In this document: piece by piece, positions 7,618 to 16,192 of the stretch
How the letters are laid out: each line of letters begins with the position of its first letter
Numbering within the stretch: position 1 is the first letter of the stretch
Assembly (NCBI GenBank): GCA_030145245.1
Contig: JAQYWC010000050.1
Location: 1 to 40,861, forward strand
Source of the DNA: Desulfobacterium sp.
Lineage (GTDB): Bacteria; Desulfobacterota; Desulfobacteria; Desulfobacterales; Desulfobacteraceae
Direction: 5' to 3'
Length of the DNA: 40,861 nucleotides
Position numbers and translations under genes: made by a program
The notes under the pieces: generated by a model
Told to the model about the DNA's origin: nothing
The model's database searches: none
The model's input: the letters and a program-made list of their open reading frames with translations, nothing else

Positions 7618-9432
7618 TTAACCGGCAAACGAGGCTTCGTCGATCTCGACGGCGGCACCGCTCACCTCTTTGAGACCGGCAAGGTTACCCATGGTCATGG
7701 GCAGCAGGGTCTCGGCAAAGAACTGCAGGGACTTGATCTGGCCTTCGTAAAAGGGCTTGTCCTTGGCCTTGGCCTTTTCAAGCTTCTGGGCGGCGATGGA
7801 GGCTCTCCAGAGCAGCATCCACGCCACAACCACGTCGCCTGTGGCATCCTGGAAGGGATGGGCATTGGCAAAGGCGTTGAGCACCTTGGCGGACATGGCG
7901 GTCTGGCCCATGGTCAGCGCAATCTCGCCCAGCTTGTTCAAGGATTCCTCCACCTTGGCGGCATAGCCCTGGATGGCGGGTATCTTTTTTGCCTCAGCAA
8001 CGGTCTTCTGCATCTCGCCAAAGAGATCCATGACCGGCTTACCCTTGTTCATGCCAAGCTTCCGGCCCAGAAGATCCATGGCCTGGATACCGTTGGTGCC
8101 TTCATAGATCATGGTGATGCGGCAGTCCCTGAGCAGCTGGGCCATGGGATACTCTTCGATGAACCCGTAGCCACCGTAGATCTGCATTCCCTGGCTGCAG
8201 ACATCAAAGGCGCGGTCGGTCACATAACCCTTGGCAATGGGGGTGAGAACTTCCACAAGGCCCTGGTATTTTGCCCGCTCCTCCTCGGTTTCGCCAACCA
8301 CGGCCATGTCTGCACAATAATTGACATAGTAGAGGATGCTTCTCATGCCTTCGACCAAGACCTTCATCTTGAGCAGCTGGCGCTTGACGTCGGGATGCTG
8401 GATGATGGGAACGGCCTTGGCGTTGGGGTCCATCATCTCGAGCAGGTTCTTGCCCTGGATCCGCTGTTTGGCGTAGTTCACGGCATACATGTAGGATGCG
8501 GTGGCGCAGGCAAAGCCCTGGAACCCGACCAGAAGACGGGCTTCGTTCATCATAACGAACATGGCCTTCATGCCCTTGTTCTCTTCGCCCAGCAGGGTAC
8601 CGATGCATTTACCGTTGCTGCCAAGGGCAAGGGAACAGGTGCTGTTGCCGTGGATGCCCATCTTGTGCTCGATACCGGTGCAGACCACATCGTTGAACTC
8701 GCCCGGGGTGCCGTCCTCCTTGACCAGAAATTTGGGCACAAGAAAGAGGGAGATCCCCTTGGTGCCCTCGGGAGCGCCTTCGATCCGGGCAAGGACGGGA
8801 TGGATGATATTATCGGTCAGGTCGTGCTCGCCGCCGGAGATGAAGATCTTCTCGCCGGTGATGGAGTAGGTGCCGTCATCGTTTTTCTTGGCCGTGGTGG
8901 TCAGCGCTCCTACGTCGGAGCCTGCACCCGGTTCCGTGAGCAGCATGGTACCGGCCCACTCGCCTGTGTACATTTTTTTGAGGAAAATCTTTTTCTGCTC
9001 ATCCGTGCCAAACTCCTCAACCAGTTTGCCGGCACCGTGGGTGAGCCCGGGGTACATCATAAAGGGATAGTTGGCACCGTTAAAGTACTCGGCCGCAGCT
9101 GAGGAGATGGTTCGGGGCATGCCCTGGCCGCCCCACTCGGGATCCTCGGTCATGGCCAGCCATTCGCCCTCATTAAACAGGTCATAGAGCCGCTTAAAGG
9201 ATTTGGGGGTGGTCACCTGGCCGTTCTCAAGGGTGCAGCCCTCCTCGTCGCCCTCTTTCTGGGTGGGCAGGATCTCTTTTACAGCAAGATTACGGGCCTC
9301 TGAGACGATAAGGTCGATCGTCTTTTTGTTGAACTCAGCAAAATCATCGCTCTTCTTTGCCAGAGAGGCGGCGTCAAGCATTTCGTGAAGTACAAAATCA
9401 ACATCCCTGCGATCGGAAATAAACTGTGCCAT
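7618..9432 (-). CDS. Large acyl-CoA dehydrogenase with C-terminal extension (DmdC/FadE-like)
   Basis: Flavoenzyme that introduces the alpha,beta double bond into an acyl-CoA and passes electrons to ETF. The 604 residues are longer than classical short-chain enzymes (about 380) and match the family with an extra C-terminal helical domain, which includes 3-methylmercaptopropionyl-CoA dehydrogenase. Signs are LTEPGAGSDVGALTTTAKKN near residue 165, GEKIFISGGEHDLTDN, and the catalytic base Glu444 in YEGTNGIQAMDLLGRKL. GGGAG lies nine bases before the ATG. It stands alone, with a strong terminator downstream and a 309-base gap upstream. Substrate chain length cannot be read; fatty or amino acid oxidation is the likely pathway. 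Confidence 0.9.
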   Translation of the reverse strand: MAQFISDRRDVDFVLHEMLDAASLAKKSDDFAEFNKKTIDLIVSEARNLAVKEILPTQKEGDEEGCTLENGQVTTPKSFKRLYDLFNEGEWLAMTEDPEWGGQGMPRTISSAAAEYFNGANYPFMMYPGLTHGAGKLVEEFGTDEQKKIFLKKMYTGEWAGTMLLTEPGAGSDVGALTTTAKKNDDGTYSITGEKIFISGGEHDLTDNIIHPVLARIEGAPEGTKGISLFLVPKFLVKEDGTPGEFNDVVCTGIEHKMGIHGNSTCSLALGSNGKCIGTLLGEENKGMKAMFVMMNEARLLVGFQGFACATASYMYAVNYAKQRIQGKNLLEMMDPNAKAVPIIQHPDVKRQLLKMKVLVEGMRSILYYVNYCADMAVVGETEEERAKYQGLVEVLTPIAKGYVTDRAFDVCSQGMQIYGGYGFIEEYPMAQLLRDCRITMIYEGTNGIQAMDLLGRKLGMNKGKPVMDLFGEMQKTVAEAKKIPAIQGYAAKVEESLNKLGEIALTMGQTAMSAKVLNAFANAHPFQDATGDVVVAWMLLWRASIAAQKLEKAKAKDKPFYEGQIKSLQFFAETLLPMTMGNLAGLKEVSGAAVEIDEASFAG

Positions 9433-9741
9433 CGTTAAACACTCCCATGAATTTATTTTTGATAAAATACCCCTGTTCCGGCACTCTGTCCGGTGCGGAT
9501 GAATTTTGCTTCATGTCTTGACTCAAGTAGTGACGGTAAAACACTCGAGAAAAACCATGGAGGCAAGAAAAAACCGTCAACCTTTATACAGAATAGAAAC
9601 AGATAGTTTCATAAAAACCAACCACTCCTTGAATAGTGTTCCTCTTTCTTGTACTCTGTTTACAACACAAATGAATTATCATTCATTACATTTGTAACCG
9701 GGTATAGTCAATAGGTTTTTTAGTTTTTTTTAAGGATGGTT
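9433..9741. other. Divergent intergenic region with palindromes
   Basis: No gene is seen in these 309 bases between the acyl-CoA dehydrogenase and DUF523 genes. ATGAAT-TATC-ATTCAT is a perfect inverted repeat at 9671-9686. A related ATGAA-N6-TTCAT lies at 9499-9514, closer to the dehydrogenase. Both could be operators, for example for a TetR-type regulator of fatty acid genes. No convincing pair of promoter boxes was found. Confidence 0.4.
9732..9736 (+). promoter_or_regulatory. Ribosome binding site choosing the DUF523 start
   Basis: AAGGA at 9732-9736 is five bases upstream of the ATG at 9742 but overlaps the ATG at 9736, so the second ATG is preferred. Confidence 0.6.
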
Positions 9742-10224
9742 ATGAAGCAAATTTTGATCAGCGCCTGCATTGCGGGCGAGGCGGTTCGGTACGACGGGAA
9801 GGGGTTTCCCGTCAAGGATCCTTTACTCAAGAAATGGCTGAAGGAAAAAATAGCCCTGCCCTTCTGCCCGGAAGTGTCAGGGGGGCTTGCCACCCCACGG
9901 CCGCCGGCCGAAATCCGGGGGGGAACCGGCCTTGATGTGCTTGAAGGACGGGCCAGGATCGTCACCATCCAGGAAGAGGATGTCACCGATGACTATATCC
10001 TGGGAGCCGACATGGCCCTTTCCTTTGCCAGAAAGCATGGGATCCTTGCCGCCATTCTCAAGGAGAAAAGCCCCTCCTGCGGCTCCCACACCATCTATGA
10101 CGGCACTTTTACCGGTTGTCCCATGCCGGGCAACGGGGTAACGGCGGCCCTGTTCCGGCTACACCACATTGTGGTGTTCAACGAGGGCCAAACCACGGAC
10201 GCAGCGCGGTTTCTGGCAGGATAA
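9742..10224 (+). CDS. DUF523 family protein
   Basis: Small conserved cytoplasmic protein of unknown function, 160 residues from the chosen ATG (9742). The family pattern is complete: CIAGEAVRYDGKGFP at the N-terminus, then PFCPEVSGGLATPRPPAEI and EEDVTDDYILGAD. It continues with ILKEKSPSCGSHTIYDGTF, an Arg/Cys-rich set that may bind a metal, and GNGVTAALFR. It is a single gene, divergent from the acyl-CoA dehydrogenase. Nothing in the neighbourhood gives a function. Confidence 0.88.
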   Translation: MKQILISACIAGEAVRYDGKGFPVKDPLLKKWLKEKIALPFCPEVSGGLATPRPPAEIRGGTGLDVLEGRARIVTIQEEDVTDDYILGADMALSFARKHGILAAILKEKSPSCGSHTIYDGTFTGCPMPGNGVTAALFRLHHIVVFNEGQTTDAARFLAG

Positions 10225-10250
10225 AATATTAAAAACAGGGGGTTATTTTC

Positions 10251-10312
10251 TTGACCACAGGTTCACTGTCTGGTACTTTTGCCAGGACACAATTTTATTT
10301 CAGACAGTGAAC
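10251..10312 (+). promoter_or_regulatory. Putative promoter with 12-bp inverted repeat upstream of the peptide transporter operon
   Basis: TTGACC (10251-10256), a 17-base spacer and TACTTT (10274-10279) form a possible promoter. GTTCACTGTCTG (10261-10272) fills most of the spacer. Its exact reverse complement lies at 10301-10312, 28 bases further on. The arrangement suggests either a repressor binding two sites or a leader hairpin. The -10 box is poor. Confidence 0.45.
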
Positions 10313-10367
10313 TACCTTTATGAAGGGAACGATTGTCTATCTTATTAATACTGTTTAGGAGGATGGG

Positions 10368-11921
10368 ATGAAAAAATTTGTTGTAGTTGGTTTAACCCTT
10401 TTCATGGTTTTGGCATTTGGTTTTTCAGCCAATGCTAAAACACTGAAAGTAGGTCTTGACGCGGATCCGGTTTCCCTTGATATACATGTTCAGTTGTCAG
10501 GCGGCATGCTCCAGCTCTCACACTGGAGCTTTGATCCCCTGGTCCGCTGGACCCAGGAGATGAAGTTTGAGCCCCGCCTTGCCACCAAATGGGAGCGGAT
10601 GGACGATCTGACCATGCGTTTTTACTTACGCAAGGGCGTTAAATTTCACTCCGGCAACCCCTTTACTGCCAAGGATGTGAAGTGGACCTTTGACCGCATG
10701 CGAACCAGCGTTGACTACAAGGGTCTCATCGAACCCTTTGTGGGCATTGATATCGTGGACGACTACACCATCGACATCAAGACCAAAAAACCCTATGCCC
10801 TTCTCCTGAACATGGCCACCTACTTCTTCCCCATGGACTCCGCGTTCTACACAGGAACAGACGAGAATGGTCAGCCCAAGGATGCCATCGTAAAGATCGG
10901 CCCCTCCTTTGCCCTGAACCACATGTCCGGCACAGGCCCCTATGTGGTTACCAGCAGAGAGCACGGTGTCAAGGTCGTGTTTGACCGGTTCAAGGATTAC
11001 TGGGATACCAAGTCTCCGGGCAACGTGGATCAGATCATCCTCACGCCTATTAAAGAGGATGCAACAAGGGTAGCTGCCCTTCTCTCCGGCGATGTGGACT
11101 TTATCTCCCCGGTTCCGCCCCAGGATTTCAAGCGCATTGATAAAGATTCCCATGTCAAGCTTGTGACCATCAACGGCGGCCGTATCATCAGCTTTCAGAT
11201 GAACTCCGATCGCCGTCCCGAGTTCAAGGATGTCCGGGTTCGCCAGGCAATGGTCTATGCGGTCAACAACGCCGGCATCGTGAAAAAACTGATGAAGGGA
11301 ACCGCAACGGTTGCAGGCCAGCAGGGACCTGAAGGGTATGCCGGATACAAGGCCAGCCTCAAACCCCGCTACGATCTCAAGAAGGCCAAGGCCCTCATGA
11401 AAGAGGCCGGCTTCGCCAAGGGTTTCGAGTGCACCATGATCGCTCCCAACAACCGTTATGTAAAAGACGAAAAGATTGCCGAGGCAGTTGTCCAGATGCT
11501 GGCCAAGATCAATATCAAGGTCAACCTCAAGACCATGCCCAAGGCCCAGTACTGGGATGAGTTTGATGCCAAAGTTGCCGACATCCAGATGTTGGGATGG
11601 CACTCAGATACAGAGGATTCCGGCAACTTCTCCGAGTTCCTCATAATGTGCCCCAACAAGGAGACCGGCCACGGCCAGTATAACAGCGGTATGTACTGCA
11701 ACAAAACCGTGGATGAGCTTACTCTTGCTGCCCAGTCTGAGACAGATCTGGCAAAACGGGCCTCCATGCTCCAGGAAATTGAGCAGATTCTCTATGATGA
11801 TGCTGCCTTCATGCCCCTGCACTGGCAGAACCTCTCCTACGCAGGTAAGAAAAACGTTGAGATCGCGCCTGTGATCAACTCCATGAACTTTCCCTACTTT
11901 GGGGATATTGTCGTAAAATAA
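10368..11921 (+). CDS. ABC transporter substrate-binding protein, family 5 (DppA/OppA type)
   Basis: Periplasmic receptor of a peptide-type importer, 517 residues. The signal peptide is MKKFVVVGLTLFMVLAFGFS with cleavage after SANA, leading into KTLKVGLDADPVSLDIHVQL. Family 5 signs are WERMDDLTMRFYLRKGVKFH, NPFTAKDVKWTFDRMR, GTGPYVVTSREHGVKVVFDR and DVRVRQAMVYAVN. AGGAGG lies five bases before the ATG. It is the first of five genes (binding protein, two permeases, two ATPases). Family 5 proteins bind di- and oligopeptides, opines, nickel complexes or betaines. The HypD gene downstream suggests hydroxyproline-containing peptides, which is inference. Confidence 0.92.
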   Translation: MKKFVVVGLTLFMVLAFGFSANAKTLKVGLDADPVSLDIHVQLSGGMLQLSHWSFDPLVRWTQEMKFEPRLATKWERMDDLTMRFYLRKGVKFHSGNPFTAKDVKWTFDRMRTSVDYKGLIEPFVGIDIVDDYTIDIKTKKPYALLLNMATYFFPMDSAFYTGTDENGQPKDAIVKIGPSFALNHMSGTGPYVVTSREHGVKVVFDRFKDYWDTKSPGNVDQIILTPIKEDATRVAALLSGDVDFISPVPPQDFKRIDKDSHVKLVTINGGRIISFQMNSDRRPEFKDVRVRQAMVYAVNNAGIVKKLMKGTATVAGQQGPEGYAGYKASLKPRYDLKKAKALMKEAGFAKGFECTMIAPNNRYVKDEKIAEAVVQMLAKINIKVNLKTMPKAQYWDEFDAKVADIQMLGWHSDTEDSGNFSEFLIMCPNKETGHGQYNSGMYCNKTVDELTLAAQSETDLAKRASMLQEIEQILYDDAAFMPLHWQNLSYAGKKNVEIAPVINSMNFPYFGDIVVK

Positions 11922-11984
11922 GAGAAAGAGCCGCGGGGGGAGGGGAGAGTGTTTCCCTTCCCCCATCTCTCTCCATAACCGACC

Positions 11985-12014
11985 GGGGAAGGATTTTAAC
12001 AATCCTTCCCCTTT
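11985..12014 (+). terminator. Intercistronic hairpin, possible partial terminator
   Basis: GGGGAAGGATT (11985-11995) pairs perfectly over 11 bp with 12001-12011 across a five-base loop and is followed by only TTT. It lies between the binding-protein gene and the first permease gene. Such a hairpin commonly stabilises the upstream message or attenuates readthrough, giving more binding protein than permease. Confidence 0.55.
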
Positions 12015-12033
12015 AGCGTAAAGAATAAAACAA

Positions 12034-13017
12034 ATGTTTGCATTTATCATACGAAGAACCACCCAGGCGATCTTTGTCATGCTGGTGATCAGCATGATCG
12101 GGTTTGCCATTAAAAACAAGATAGGCGATCCTGTCCGGGATATGGTCGGAGAGCGGGTAACCCCGGCGGAACGGGCGGAGATTCGGGAACAGTTAGGGCT
12201 GAACGACCCCTTTACGAAACAATATGTCCGGTTCCTCAAGAACGCCGCCCACGGAGATCTCGGCCTCTCTTTCTTCTACAAGAAACCGGCCCTGGAGGTG
12301 ATCATCGCCAAGGCGCCGGCAACCATGGAACTGGTCTTTGGCGCAGGGCTGATCATCGTGCTGGTCTCCTTGCCCCTGGGCGTCTACACAGCCCTCCGGC
12401 CAAGGAGCTTCCTGTCGCGGTTCACCATGGGCTTTTCCACCTTGGGGGTGTCCATGCCCGTGTTCCTCACCGCCATCATGCTCATCTACATCTTCGGGGT
12501 CCAGCTCCACTGGCTCCCCTCCTACGGCAGGGGTGAGACCGTTGATCTCTTTGGCAACGGGTGGTGGCAGTCGGGTTTTTTCACCCTGGACGGACTCAAA
12601 CATTTGATCCTTCCCTGCGTCTCCCTTGCCTCCATCATGCTGCCCCTGTTTATCCGGCTCATCCGGTCAGAGATGATGGAAGTGCTTGAGACCGAATATA
12701 TCAAGTTTGCCTGGGCCAAGGGGTTGCCACCCATGCGGATCTGGATGGTTCACGCCTTTAAGAACACGCTTCTCCCGGTGGTCACGGTCTTTGGCGTACA
12801 GATCGGCATCATGTTTGCCTTCACCATCCTGACCGAGACCGTATTCCAGTGGCAGGGCATGGGCTACATGTTCCTGGAAGCGGTTGAACGATCCGACATC
12901 TCCCTTCTCATCACCTATCTCATCGTCGTCGGTTCCATCTTTGTCATTGTCAATACCGTTGTGGACATTCTCTACGGCCTGATAAACCCCACGGTCAGAA
13001 TAGCAGGAAGAAAATGA
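12034..13017 (+). CDS. Peptide ABC transporter permease (DppB/OppB type)
   Basis: First channel subunit, 327 residues. It begins MFAFIIRRTTQAIFVMLVIS, the typical first span of this family. It carries GDPVRDMVGERVTPAERAEI and LGLNDPFTKQYVRFL, the conserved periplasmic segment, then five more spans. The EAA loop lies near residues 210-240 (MMEVLETEYIKFAWAKGLPP). The C-terminus NPTVRIAGRK is also typical. It overlaps the next permease by four bases (ATGA). It acts with the DppC-type subunit and the two ATPases. Confidence 0.93.
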   Translation: MFAFIIRRTTQAIFVMLVISMIGFAIKNKIGDPVRDMVGERVTPAERAEIREQLGLNDPFTKQYVRFLKNAAHGDLGLSFFYKKPALEVIIAKAPATMELVFGAGLIIVLVSLPLGVYTALRPRSFLSRFTMGFSTLGVSMPVFLTAIMLIYIFGVQLHWLPSYGRGETVDLFGNGWWQSGFFTLDGLKHLILPCVSLASIMLPLFIRLIRSEMMEVLETEYIKFAWAKGLPPMRIWMVHAFKNTLLPVVTVFGVQIGIMFAFTILTETVFQWQGMGYMFLEAVERSDISLLITYLIVVGSIFVIVNTVVDILYGLINPTVRIAGRK

Positions 13018-13934
13018 AAAATTCCATCAAGCGTTTCAAAGAGTCCTATCTTTTTTACAGTTTCAAGCGGGATAAGATCGCAATGGCAAGCTTTGGCATC
13101 CTGGTCATATTCCTGTTGCTGAGCCTGGCGGCTCCCCTTATCTCCCCGTACAATCCCTATGATGCCACAACCACGGACATCATGAACTCGGAGATTCCGC
13201 CGGTGTTCATGGATGAGGGCACCAGCGAATTCCTATTGGGCACGGACAACATGGGACGGGACCTTCTGTCCACCATGTTTTACGGTCTCAGGATCTCTGT
13301 GCTCATCGGGCTTGGCGCCGTGTTCCTCCAGGCCACCATCGGCATCCTGGTCGGGCTCACCGCAGGCTACATGGGGGGCAAGGTGGATGCGGTGCTCATG
13401 CGGATCGCAGACATTCAGTTCTCGTTTCCCTACCTCATGGTGGCCATCTTCATCTCGGCCATATTTCAGCTCATGTTCGGCATCGGCAGCTTTGAAAAAC
13501 TGGCCGTACCGCTGCTGGTTGTCATCATCGGCCTTGCCGAGTGGCCCGTGTACGCACGGACCATCCGGGCATCGGTCATGGGGGAGAAGAACAAGGAGTA
13601 TGTGGAGGCAGCCCGGGTGATCGGCCTGTCACAGCCCGTGATCATGTTCCGCCATGTCCTTCCCAACACATTGACATCGGTGATGGTGATCTCCACCATC
13701 CAGGTGGCCAATGCCGTAATGAGCGAGGCGGCCCTGTCGTTCCTGGGACTTGGGATGCCCGTGACCATGCCCTCCCTGGGATCGCTGATCAAGTCCGGGT
13801 TTGAGTACATTTTCTCTGGAATATGGTGGATCACCATCTTTCCGGGAATCTTTCTCATCCTCTTCGTCCTTGTGATCAATCTCCTGGGGGACTGGCTCAG
13901 GGATGTGCTCAACCCCAAACTGTACAAAGGATAG
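13014..13934 (+). CDS. Peptide ABC transporter permease (DppC/OppC type)
   Basis: Second channel subunit, 306 residues. The N-terminal span follows a short cytoplasmic tail (KRDKIAMASFGILVIFLLLS). The DppC hallmarks are FLLGTDNMGRDLLSTMFYGL near residue 75, GLTAGYMGGKVDAVLMRIAD and the EAA loop EAARVIGLSQPVIMFRHVLP. The end SLGSLIKSGFEYIF to LGDWLRDVLNPKLYKG is normal for the family. It starts in a four-base overlap with the DppB-type gene and is followed six bases later by the first ATPase gene. Confidence 0.93.
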   Translation: MKNSIKRFKESYLFYSFKRDKIAMASFGILVIFLLLSLAAPLISPYNPYDATTTDIMNSEIPPVFMDEGTSEFLLGTDNMGRDLLSTMFYGLRISVLIGLGAVFLQATIGILVGLTAGYMGGKVDAVLMRIADIQFSFPYLMVAIFISAIFQLMFGIGSFEKLAVPLLVVIIGLAEWPVYARTIRASVMGEKNKEYVEAARVIGLSQPVIMFRHVLPNTLTSVMVISTIQVANAVMSEAALSFLGLGMPVTMPSLGSLIKSGFEYIFSGIWWITIFPGIFLILFVLVINLLGDWLRDVLNPKLYKG

Positions 13935-13940
13935 TCAACC

Positions 13941-14900
13941 ATGTCCCATCTGTTGGAAGTACAAGACCTTAAAGTGAAATTTGCCTTGAGATTCGGTGAT
14001 CTCACGGCCATCGACGGCATCAGCTTCACCCTGGACAAGGGGGAGCGGCTGGGCATCGTCGGGGAGAGCGGGGCCGGTAAATCGGTCACAGGCTTTGCCA
14101 TCATCAACCTGTTGAGCAAACCCGGCTTCATCGCCGAGGGAAAGGTCCTCTTCAAGGGCCAGGATCTCAGCACCCTGCCGGGCAGGGAGATGAGAAAGAT
14201 CCGGGGTAACCGGATCAGCATGATCTTCCAGGATCCCATGATGACCCTCAACCCCGTGTTCACCATCGGCACCCAGATGGTGGAGACCCTCAAGGCCCAT
14301 CGCAACATCACCACCCAGGAGGCCGAGAAGATCGCCCTGGAAAAGCTCAGGAAGGTGCATATCCCGTCCCCTGAAAAGCGGCTGGCCCAGTATCCCCATG
14401 AGTTTTCAGGCGGCATGCGGCAGCGGATCATCATCGCCATCTCACTTTTGAACGATCCGGCCATCATCATTGCGGACGAGCCCACAACGGCCCTGGACGT
14501 AACCATCCAGGCCGAGATCATGGACCTTCTCCAGGAGCTTTGCCAGGAAGAGGAGATGGGCCTCATCCTCATCACCCATGACCTTGGCGTGGTCTCCCAG
14601 GTCACCGAGAAGATCGCCGTCATGTATGCGGGCAAAATCATCGAGACCGGCGACACCCAGACCGTGGTCACCGACCCTTCCCACCCCTATACCCGGGGCC
14701 TGATCAAATCCCTTCCAGGGGCGTTGAAGACGGGAGAGAAGCTCTACCAGATCCCGGGCATGATGCCCAACCTCACCGCAATTCCCCCGGGCTGCGCATT
14801 CAACCCCAGGTGTAACCTCAAGGATGAGATCTGTCTGAAGGAAGTCCCCCTTCTTAAGCGAACCGAAAAAGGCATAATGGCTGCATGCCATATGATATAG
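13941..14900 (+). CDS. Peptide ABC transporter ATP-binding protein (DppD/OppD type)
   Basis: Cytoplasmic ATPase, 319 residues. It shows Walker A GESGAGKS near residue 40, the Q-loop MIFQDPMMTLNP, the signature FSGGMRQR and Walker B IIIADEPTTALD. The switch His is in LITHDLGVV. The C-terminal oligopeptide-transporter domain has the Cys-rich pattern GCAFNPRCNLKDEIC ... AACHM, which in some relatives binds an iron-sulfur cluster. It pairs with the next ATPase to drive import. Confidence 0.94.
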   Translation: MSHLLEVQDLKVKFALRFGDLTAIDGISFTLDKGERLGIVGESGAGKSVTGFAIINLLSKPGFIAEGKVLFKGQDLSTLPGREMRKIRGNRISMIFQDPMMTLNPVFTIGTQMVETLKAHRNITTQEAEKIALEKLRKVHIPSPEKRLAQYPHEFSGGMRQRIIIAISLLNDPAIIIADEPTTALDVTIQAEIMDLLQELCQEEEMGLILITHDLGVVSQVTEKIAVMYAGKIIETGDTQTVVTDPSHPYTRGLIKSLPGALKTGEKLYQIPGMMPNLTAIPPGCAFNPRCNLKDEICLKEVPLLKRTEKGIMAACHMI

Positions 14901-15928
14901 AGGCTATGAACAACAACACCCCCATACTTACCATCAAGAATGTCGTAAAACACTTTGACATCTCAGGCGGCCTTCTTGACCAGCTGAAATTAAAGAACGG
15001 ACGCATCGTCCGGGAAAAGACCACGGTCAAGGCGGTCAACGACGTCAGCCTCACCATCAACAAGGGCGAAACCCTGAGCGTGGTCGGAGAGTCCGGATGC
15101 GGCAAATCCACCCTTGCCAGGGTGGTCATGGGGCTCTACCCCCCCAACGCAGGAGAGATCTATTACAAGGGAGACCGGATAGACCACCTGACCCACAAGG
15201 AGATGCTCCCGTTCCGGAAAAAGATGCAGATGATCTTCCAGGATCCCTATGCATCATTGAACCCGCGAAAGACGGTCAAGCAGACCCTGGAGGAGCCCCT
15301 GCGGTTCCACAACCCCAAGATGAGCCGGACCGCCATCCATGACAAGATCATCTCCGTGATGAAACAGGTGGGGGTTGATCCGGCCTGGTCCTCCCGCTAT
15401 CCCCACGAGTTCTCCGGCGGCCAGCGCCAGCGGATCAGCATCGCCCGGGCATTGATCCTGGATCCCGATCTCATCGTGGCGGACGAACCCGTATCGGCCC
15501 TGGACGTATCCATCCAGGCCCAGATCCTGAACCTGCTCATGGATGCGGGACGGGAGAGGGGACTGACCTACCTTTTCATCACCCACGATCTCTCCGTGGT
15601 CGAACACATCAGCAGCCGGGTGGCGGTGATGTACCTTGGCACCCTGTGCGAGCTTGCCAAAACCGAAGATCTCTTTGCCACCCCGGCCCATCCCTATACC
15701 CGGGCACTGTTGAGCGCCATCCCACGGGTGGGGGAGACCAAGCCCAAGAACATCAAGCTCAAGGGCGAGGTGCCCACCCCGGTGAACCTTCCCACGGGCT
15801 GCGTGTTCCACGGCCGTTGCGTCTACGCCAACGAGAGATGTATAAACGAGGTCCCCAAACGTACCCTCCTTGACAACGGCACACTTGTGGCCTGCCACGC
15901 CGTTGAAGAGAACCGGGACATGGACTGA
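14885..15928 (+). CDS. Peptide ABC transporter ATP-binding protein (DppF/OppF type)
   Basis: Second cytoplasmic ATPase, up to 347 residues. Walker A is GESGCGKST, the signature FSGGQRQR, Walker B LIVADEPVSALD and the switch LFITHDLSVVEHIS. The DppF-type insertion GGLLDQLKLKNGRIVREKTT lies between strand 1 and Walker A. The Cys-rich C-terminal domain is present (GCVFHGRCVYANERC). The ATG at 14885 overlaps the previous gene by 16 bases. The ATG at 14906 (MNNNTPILTI) is an equally good start giving 340 residues, and neither has a strong ribosome site. Confidence 0.92.
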   Translation: MPYDIEAMNNNTPILTIKNVVKHFDISGGLLDQLKLKNGRIVREKTTVKAVNDVSLTINKGETLSVVGESGCGKSTLARVVMGLYPPNAGEIYYKGDRIDHLTHKEMLPFRKKMQMIFQDPYASLNPRKTVKQTLEEPLRFHNPKMSRTAIHDKIISVMKQVGVDPAWSSRYPHEFSGGQRQRISIARALILDPDLIVADEPVSALDVSIQAQILNLLMDAGRERGLTYLFITHDLSVVEHISSRVAVMYLGTLCELAKTEDLFATPAHPYTRALLSAIPRVGETKPKNIKLKGEVPTPVNLPTGCVFHGRCVYANERCINEVPKRTLLDNGTLVACHAVEENRDMD

Positions 15929-16015
15929 TACCCCCGGACACACTTCATGGACAACACCCCGGAACCCTATGGGGGTTTGCACTCGAATGGATACCTGAGT
16001 TCTTGTTAGAATACA

Positions 16016-16030
16016 GAACAGGCTCTGTTC
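16016..16030. promoter_or_regulatory. Possible operator upstream of the activase gene
   Basis: GAACAG-GCT-CTGTTC is a perfect inverted repeat in the 200-base gap between the transporter operon and the glycyl radical genes. It lies about 60 bases upstream of the best promoter candidate there. A regulator cannot be named. A GC-rich hairpin at 16054-16080 lies between the two and may end the transporter message, though it has no T run. Confidence 0.3.
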
Positions 16031-16090
16031 ATATGCGAGAAGCGATAAACCCACAGGTCTCCGGGGCGTCCCCCCACCTGCCAAAATAAT

Positions 16091-16119
16091 TTTACATGCC
16101 ACAACACCTGTGCTAACCT
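16091..16119 (+). promoter_or_regulatory. Possible promoter for activase and HypD genes
   Basis: TTTACA (16091-16096), a 17-base spacer and TAACCT (16114-16119). Transcription would begin near 16126. That makes the TTG codon at 16130 an unlikely start and favours 16193. A weaker alternative is TTGACG at 16140-16145 with TACCGA at 16163-16168, which leads to the same conclusion. Confidence 0.35.
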
Positions 16120-16192
16120 CCCAAAACAATTGAGAACACTTGACGGGTCATTGATTCGACAGTACCGATTGGGAAGAGAGGGACACAGGGCA

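Noticed and set aside
7858-9102. Open frame of 414 codons on the plus strand
   Set aside because: Antisense to the acyl-CoA dehydrogenase gene, which has its catalytic Glu and full length.
13466-14671. Open frame of 401 codons on the minus strand
   Set aside because: Antisense to the DppC- and DppD-type genes; Ser/Arg/Met-rich translation with no family signs.
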